NCBI GenBank assembly: GCA_029449245.1
Contig: JANATF010000005.1
Location: 2,170,001 to 2,234,000, forward strand
Reading direction: 5' to 3'
Origin: Mortierella alpina
Lineage: Eukaryota > Mortierellomycota > Mortierellomycetes > Mortierellales > Mortierellaceae
Length of the DNA stretch: 64,000 bases
In this document: positions 59,180 to 64,000 of the stretch, piece by piece
How the letters are laid out: each line of letters starts with the position of its first letter
Numbering within the stretch: position 1 is the stretch's first letter
The notes under the pieces: model-generated
What the model saw: only the letters and a program-made list of their open reading frames with translations
Databases searched by the model: none
What the model was told of the DNA's origin: nothing
Made by a program: the position numbers and the translations under genes

Positions 59180-60686
59180 GATGGATGTGCGTTGTGCGTG
59201 CGTATGTGCTGGTCGTGTGGGGAATCCGAGTGGCCGCGAGGAAAGACGAGCGGGTTGGAGAGCGTCGCCCGGTGCGTGTGTGTGCAGATGCGAGGTCGGT
59301 AGAGGGCTATACGACGCAGTGTCGAAAGAGATGGGTCAATGTTGAGAGGGTGGAAAGAGACAAGAGTGTTGAACAGAGGGAGAGGAAATAAAAACATGCG
59401 CTTGACACAAATCAAATCAGCCCACACGATTGTCAAGATTTCCATCGGTCAACCCAGCCCTCACCTGCAATGACCGCGCTTCGACAGGGTCCAAGCACAC
59501 ATCCCTTGCCTTTTTGAAGAGGCCAGAGAAATTCGCTCTTGGTCTTCGTAAACCTCAAGATCTAGCGCGTCCACAGACCCTTTGTAGGCCAGCACCCGAC
59601 GCCTCTAACAGTCGTTGTCGAACGTATTGGGTCGTCCCTACGGGTAGGCCTCCACATAGTCATTATGCAAGCAATCTCAAAACGCGGTCTGGATGCATTC
59701 AGGGACACTGGACTCATGCGTTGACACTGCAGGCCGAAAGTGCAGTGATCAGTTGGCGAGCTCCGCTGCGCTGAATTACCAAGGCGAGCTGAGGAGTAGG
59801 ACCACAAGAGGCTCGCCATGCGAACCAGTCTTCACTACTATGCGTCTACAACAGTGTGAGAAGAAAATGCATCCCCAACTCTCCATCATTCCTAGTAATA
59901 TTCAGATGCAAAATAGTACGGCTTTACAGCTACAGCGATATGGCTTTACACCTACCTTCAAGGACTAGCCGCATTCTGCGACATCCAGCTGTAGGCCACA
60001 GTCGGATATAGACCACTGACTAAGAAGAATGGAAGGGGAGATCGCACGAACATGGTTTCACAAAGCGTTATATCTCTGCGTTCGTGAGGCACCCCTCCCC
60101 CCTTTTTCTCTCGTCTCGTCTCCTCTCTTCTCTACGCGCCTTCCTCGACTCACCCTCTCCGACGGTACCCTGGACCGTCGACTCCTCTCTCTATCTGCAT
60201 CTGTTGACTGCTCGCGAACTGGCTCAATCCAGAAGAGAAGGTACGTTCAACGCGACCATCTCGCGCCTCTGCCTCTGCCTTCTGCTATGTACTTCCAGCT
60301 CATAAAGCCCAACCAGGTCACGGAAACCCCTATAGACCCCCTTTCCTCTCTCTCTTCTTCTCAACCCTGCACTAGAGTCTGGCAGACCCAAGAGTAAGTG
60401 CAATATGCTTTGCAATGCAGCTTTGGAACGAGCAAGGCGCCCCTCCAGGAACCCTTGACCGCGGCTATAACCGTGGGTGACATGGATGCTGCGCTGCTGT
60501 CCGACTCTTGCAATAATTTAAGGTTCCGTTTTTCATCCTTGCCTCTGTTCTCTTCCTCCCACATCCGTTCTTCATTCCTCTGATTCTCCGACCTTCATTC
60601 GTAGCTCCTTCGATTTCATCCATCAGTTTAGTCAATAGCCTGCTCTCAGTGCTTGCCTTTCCAGCCTCACTTTATTTGTATACACT
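59180..60686. other. Divergent region between ORM and the crotonase-like gene
   Basis: 1.5 kb with no supported gene. A CT-rich stretch (60080-60200 and 60340-60360) precedes the downstream gene. A 60286 ATG opens a frame into a GTAAGT at 60394, but it does not join the later exons convincingly, so I left it as leader sequence. Confidence 0.45.
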
Positions 60687-63211
60687 ATGAATGCAACCTC
60701 GGAACCTTATGAGGAACAGACCTCCCTTCCGTTCACGTCTACCGAGCTCGGAGCATTTCACCGGTTCCATGCCTACCATTGGGACGACGACAAGGAATTT
60801 CAAGCTGGACTTCGGACCATTACTCAGGCTCAGTCGTCCAAGCCTTCAGTCTCAGAGCTGCTCAAAATGAAGCAGTACTACTTCTCCACTAGGTACAGAC
60901 AACACTCGTGTTTGCTGAATTCTTTTCGGGTTCATCTGCGCAGTGATATGGCAACATCTGAAGGCTAACGAGTTGCGCGCCTTCTGTGTCCTACATGCTT
61001 TTGGAAACATAGAATGAATGTTAAAATTAACCTGGATGACTATCTATCGTGGAGAAAGCACCTGGAGCAGCCTTCAGACGATCCTAATGTACCCATCTTC
61101 AAGAGGTTTGATGGATACGATTTTGACAGCGACGTCAAATTCCAGGAAGGACTTCCCAACTTCATTGGACAGCTTATAAAAGATGGCAAGAGTTCTCTAA
61201 GCAAGGCGGATTTGCAGAAAGAGATGACCAAGGCAAAGGCTTTCTACTATGCCAGGTAATACATTTGAATATTGTATTGTTACGGTTTAATGAAGCGCGG
61301 TATTGTCATTTACATTGTACATTTCGGGTGTTTCTATCGCATCGTCATAGGTTCATCGAGCTATTTGATTTCCCCGCATATCTGGCATGGAAAGACATGG
61401 AGAAATCACAGTCGGGTCCAGCCTGTCCGTATGCACACCTCTGGCAGAACAAAGGCAAGGGATCAGGAAACGACCTTGAGGAGAACACTCGTCAGTTCGT
61501 GACCACTACATCCCCAACATCGTCTGGAGCCTTACAGCTTCATGTGCATTCACCCGCGACCAAGAACACCTTCTCTGGCGTTCGAATGGCTAAAATGAGT
61601 GAGGCCATCTCAGCAGCCAGCAAGGATAGCACGATAACCTCAGTCCTTTGGACTGTGAATACAGGAAAGACTACCCAGGACCAGCGGGACCCTGAGTCCG
61701 AGATTGTGACAAGGGACGAAAAGTGGTTTAGTGGCGGTGTGATTAATGGCGCTCACCCGACCAAGTCCTCAAAGCAGGATCCCACCAAATCTGAGGAGCT
61801 ACTCCGACAGTATTACTCTCTGGTGGATGAAGTATCTAAATTGACAAGCGAGCAGCAAAAGCCGGTCGTGGTCGTGGTGGACGGCATCGTTTCACTATCA
61901 GCTGCTTATCTCGCCTTCGGCTCCGAAGCTCAGTGTGTCATCACAGAGAACGCTGCTCTATCGTTCACACCGTTGGACACACTAGACCAGACTCCTGGCC
62001 AAGTTGAAAACCCGTTCGCAGGACTCTACCTTCTTGCTCGAATTCAGTCCCATGCTCGGGTAGACACGAGTGCTCGGCCACTGCCCAAAGGTGTCGGGCA
62101 CTATCTCGCGTTTTGTCCCGACTATCTGCTTCGTGGCCCTGATCTGCGCAAACTTGGACTTGCCGACTTTTTTGTATCCTCTTCAAAGAAGAAAGACATT
62201 GAAGAAGCAGTCCTGTCCGTCGCAGGATGTCCGCCCCCGCACACTACCCAAGCTATCCGCATGGCGCTGAACGCTGAAGTCGTGTATCCTGGCCCAGCCA
62301 AGATTGATGTGTGGCGGTCAGAAATTCAAGAATGCTTTGGAGTAGGTGGTTTGTCTCTACAGTTTTTGATGATGAAGCTCGGTTCTATCGCACTTTACTC
62401 ATGAAGCTATTGAATTATAGGACGCTCGATCTGTTGATGAGATTGTCATCAACCTGGAAAAATACGATAATAACTGGTCAAAATCAATCCGGGCATACAT
62501 CTCTTCGCTGGATCCTCTTTTTGCCAAGGTAAATGAGCTATCCTTCTGGTTGGCAGGTCCGCCAATGAAGTGGTGCGGAGGAAATACACTTTTACTCATG
62601 TTAATCGTCGATCACACTCACTCTAGCTGCTGTTCAGAGCTATCACCGTGGCTACCGAATTGTGCACTTTCAAAGACTGCATACGCCTTGAGCACAACCT
62701 CGCCCAAAATTACAGGGAATATCTCGCGTCTTCAGAGGGAACTGAAAAGACTATGGATATGGCCGACGTGGACAATTTTTTCAACCTTTCAAAGGTAAAA
62801 GACTCGGAACTATTCGACTTTCCATTCAAGCAGTGGTTGAAGGACAATGGCGCGGAAGAGGACATCAGTGAAATTGCCAAAATGGACACCACCGCTGAAG
62901 CACAAGATCCTGCAAAGGCTTGCCCTTATCTCGCCAACAAATCGCCCGTCAGCAATGAGTCCACGCTACCCTCTGATCATCCCAATATCCCTGGAGTGGA
63001 CTTTTCGGATCCCGAGGCGATGAATGCGTGCCCATTTCTGTCGGCAAAGTCAGCCCAGAAGGAAACATCAACACCTTCTGAAACCGTTCCTGCAGACCAT
63101 CCAAGGATTCCTGGTATTGACTTCACCAACCCAGACGCAGCGAAGGCGTGCCCGTTTTTATCCTCGAGAAAAGTGGTCGAGTCCGTGGACAATGGAAGGA
63201 ACGCCTTGTAG
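60687..63211 (+). CDS. Enoyl-CoA hydratase/HIBCH-like protein with N-terminal tandem modules and CP motifs
   Basis: Exons 60687-60892, 61013-61255, 61351-62341, 62421-62528 and 62627-63211 give 710 residues. Residues 1-165 hold two copies of a module (FHRFHAYHWDDDKEFQAGL and FKRFDGYDFDSDVKFQEGL, each ending YYFSTR/FYYAR then a Y-L-W segment). The middle is a crotonase fold of the 3-hydroxyisobutyryl-CoA hydrolase type: VVVVVDGIVSLSAAYLAFGS, FAGLYLLARIQ, KLGLADFFVSS, VDEIVINLEKYDNNW and TELCTFKDCIRLEHNLAQNY. The Gly-rich oxyanion-hole stretch is replaced by SLSAA and the acidic catalytic positions are not evident, so it may be inactive. Four Cys-Pro-aromatic motifs occur (ACPYA, ACPYL, ACPFL, ACPFL); the last three sit in C-terminal repeats with DHPxIPGxDFxxP. 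Confidence 0.8.
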
Positions 63212-63426
63212 CGAACGTACTGGACCTACTAGGCTCTTGGGAGTCTGCCTTAATCTTTGGCAATATTTGAAGCATATTGTAGACCTGTTTAATGGTCATT
63301 TGAACAAAGAAACAAACTGTATTGACACCAATCAATGAGGCGTTATCTGCTTCTAGAGTTGAAATCTCACGACAATTGTCGTTTGTCCTAAAGTCACACG
63401 GCTCAGATCAGATACCATGGTCTCCC
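63212..63426. other. Convergent intergenic region
   Basis: 215 bp between two stop codons; no feature seen. Confidence 0.5.
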
Positions 63427-63855
63427 TCAACAGCCCCAATCGAAGCAGCAGACGTCAAAGTCGCAGCAGCAGTCGTTATGACCGCTACAGCAATGGTTGT
63501 CCCAATCGCAATCACAATCACAATCACAATCGCAGCAGCAGTGGTTGCTGCTGTGGCTTCTCTTGAAGATCGAAGGGACTGGATACGGGTAGTAGTTCGA
63601 GACGGGCACAGGTACTGAATATGGCACCGAATAAGGAACGGGAATAGTGGGCGCTATGTTGACCTCGGGTGCTATATCTGTGTTGGTGATCACATTCGAC
63701 TGGGTCATCGCATAAGAGTAGGGGGAGGCAGTCGTGCCACATGCTGGGTTGGTGTCAGTGCCGGACTCAATCAGACCCCCCGCGAAAGGTGACGCCAAAG
63801 CGAAGTGCCAGAGGGCAGCTACAATGCAAAGGAAGAGAGAGTGCTTGGAGAACAT
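63427..63855 (-). CDS. Secreted precursor with Cys/Asp-rich C-terminal tail
   Basis: A single-exon frame of 142 residues. A signal peptide (MFSKHSLFLCIVAALWHFAL then AS) leads into a Pro/Val/Tyr-rich region (PTIPVPYSVPYSVPVPVS, YYPYPVPS), then IFKR, a Kex2-type site. After it the protein is almost only Cys and Asp: CCCDCDCDCDCDWDNHCC, then CCCDFDVCC and a final C. I count 15 Cys, about 10 Asp and several His in the last 43 residues. That suggests metal binding (metallothionein-like) or dense disulfide bonding. The CDCDCD part is encoded by a hexanucleotide repeat (63506-63530), so it may vary in length. TATAAAG lies 75 bp upstream. No family recognised. Confidence 0.78.
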   Translation of the reverse strand: MFSKHSLFLCIVAALWHFALASPFAGGLIESGTDTNPACGTTASPYSYAMTQSNVITNTDIAPEVNIAPTIPVPYSVPYSVPVPVSNYYPYPVPSIFKRSHSSNHCCCDCDCDCDCDWDNHCCSGHNDCCCDFDVCCFDWGC

Positions 63856-63927
63856 TGAGGTGTATTTGGTGTGAGTGAGGGACGGATGCCGAGGAGTATC
63901 GAGTGAGTGAGGTCGAGGGCAGCTGTC

Positions 63928-63937
63928 CTTTATAAGG
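63928..63937 (-). promoter_or_regulatory. TATA box of the Cys/Asp-rich secreted protein gene
   Basis: CCTTATAAAG on the minus strand lies about 75 bp upstream of the ATG at 63855. Confidence 0.6.
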
Positions 63938-64000
63938 TTGATATTCCAGTAGGTCGCCTCTTAGAAGACGCACTTTATCATCCATTCCTGGGCCAACTTC

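Noticed and set aside
60286-60396. Possible first exon of the crotonase-like gene (MYFQLIKPNQ)
   Set aside because: It has a GTAAGT donor, but no phase-consistent link to the exon at 60687, which has its own good start.

Overview
The window is nuclear DNA of an intron-rich filamentous fungus. Almost every gene is interrupted by short introns (about 40-150 nt, GT-AG, often with CTAAC-like branch sites). Genes lie on both strands and the intergenic DNA is pyrimidine-rich with many microsatellites. The gene set (HAT1, RCCD1-like, ARL8, ORMDL, PITHD1, GUP1, LYC1, SFC1, PPN1 plus BTB proteins) and the highly C-ending codons of actin suggest an early-diverging fungus, most likely Mortierellomycotina. 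That placement is inference and was not tested by a search. All exon structures were built by hand from splice motifs and reading frame; most multi-exon models sum to exact codon multiples, which supports them. I saw no tRNA, rRNA, CRISPR array or intact transposon.

Layout. 0-8.5 kb: a partial cystatin-like gene (-), histone acetyltransferase HAT1 (+), an RCC1-repeat protein (+), an 8-bp minisatellite and ubiquilin/DSK2 (+). 8.5-17.7 kb: a 1,491-residue armadillo-type/BTB protein (-), a calcineurin regulator (+) and the MBOAT protein GUP1 (+). 17.9-26.2 kb: the small GTPase ARL8 (-), a septin (-) and endopolyphosphatase PPN1 (+). 26.4-38.7 kb: a small BTB protein (-), a possible 85-residue ORF (-), a LYC1-type acetyltransferase (+), a DHA2-type MFS exporter (-) and a large Ser-rich disordered protein (+). 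39-45.7 kb: a 4-coumarate-CoA-ligase-like enzyme ending in AKL (-) and actin with a 5' leader intron (+). 46-64 kb: three small secreted-peptide precursors (46.4, 49.1 and 63.4 kb) among twinfilin (+), the succinate/fumarate carrier (+), PITHD1 (-), ORM (-) and an unusual enoyl-CoA-hydratase-like protein carrying repeated Cys-Pro motifs (+).

How they fit together. Most genes are unrelated housekeeping genes: actin and twinfilin (actin dynamics), septin (cytokinesis), ARL8 and PPN1 (vacuole/lysosome), ORM and GUP1 (lipid homeostasis), ubiquilin (proteasome shuttling). There is no obvious biosynthetic cluster or mobile island.

The least ordinary content is the trio of secreted precursors: (1) a Kex2-type precursor with 3.5 tandem 22-residue repeats; (2) an 81-residue precursor ending in a dibasic site and a 16-residue peptide with two Cys spaced as in somatostatin; (3) a precursor whose C-terminal part, after a KR site, is an extreme Cys/Asp-rich tail. 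Also notable are an apparently inactive crotonase fused to CP-motif repeats, a decayed copy of one ligase exon next to actin, a GC-AG intron, and several very small exons.
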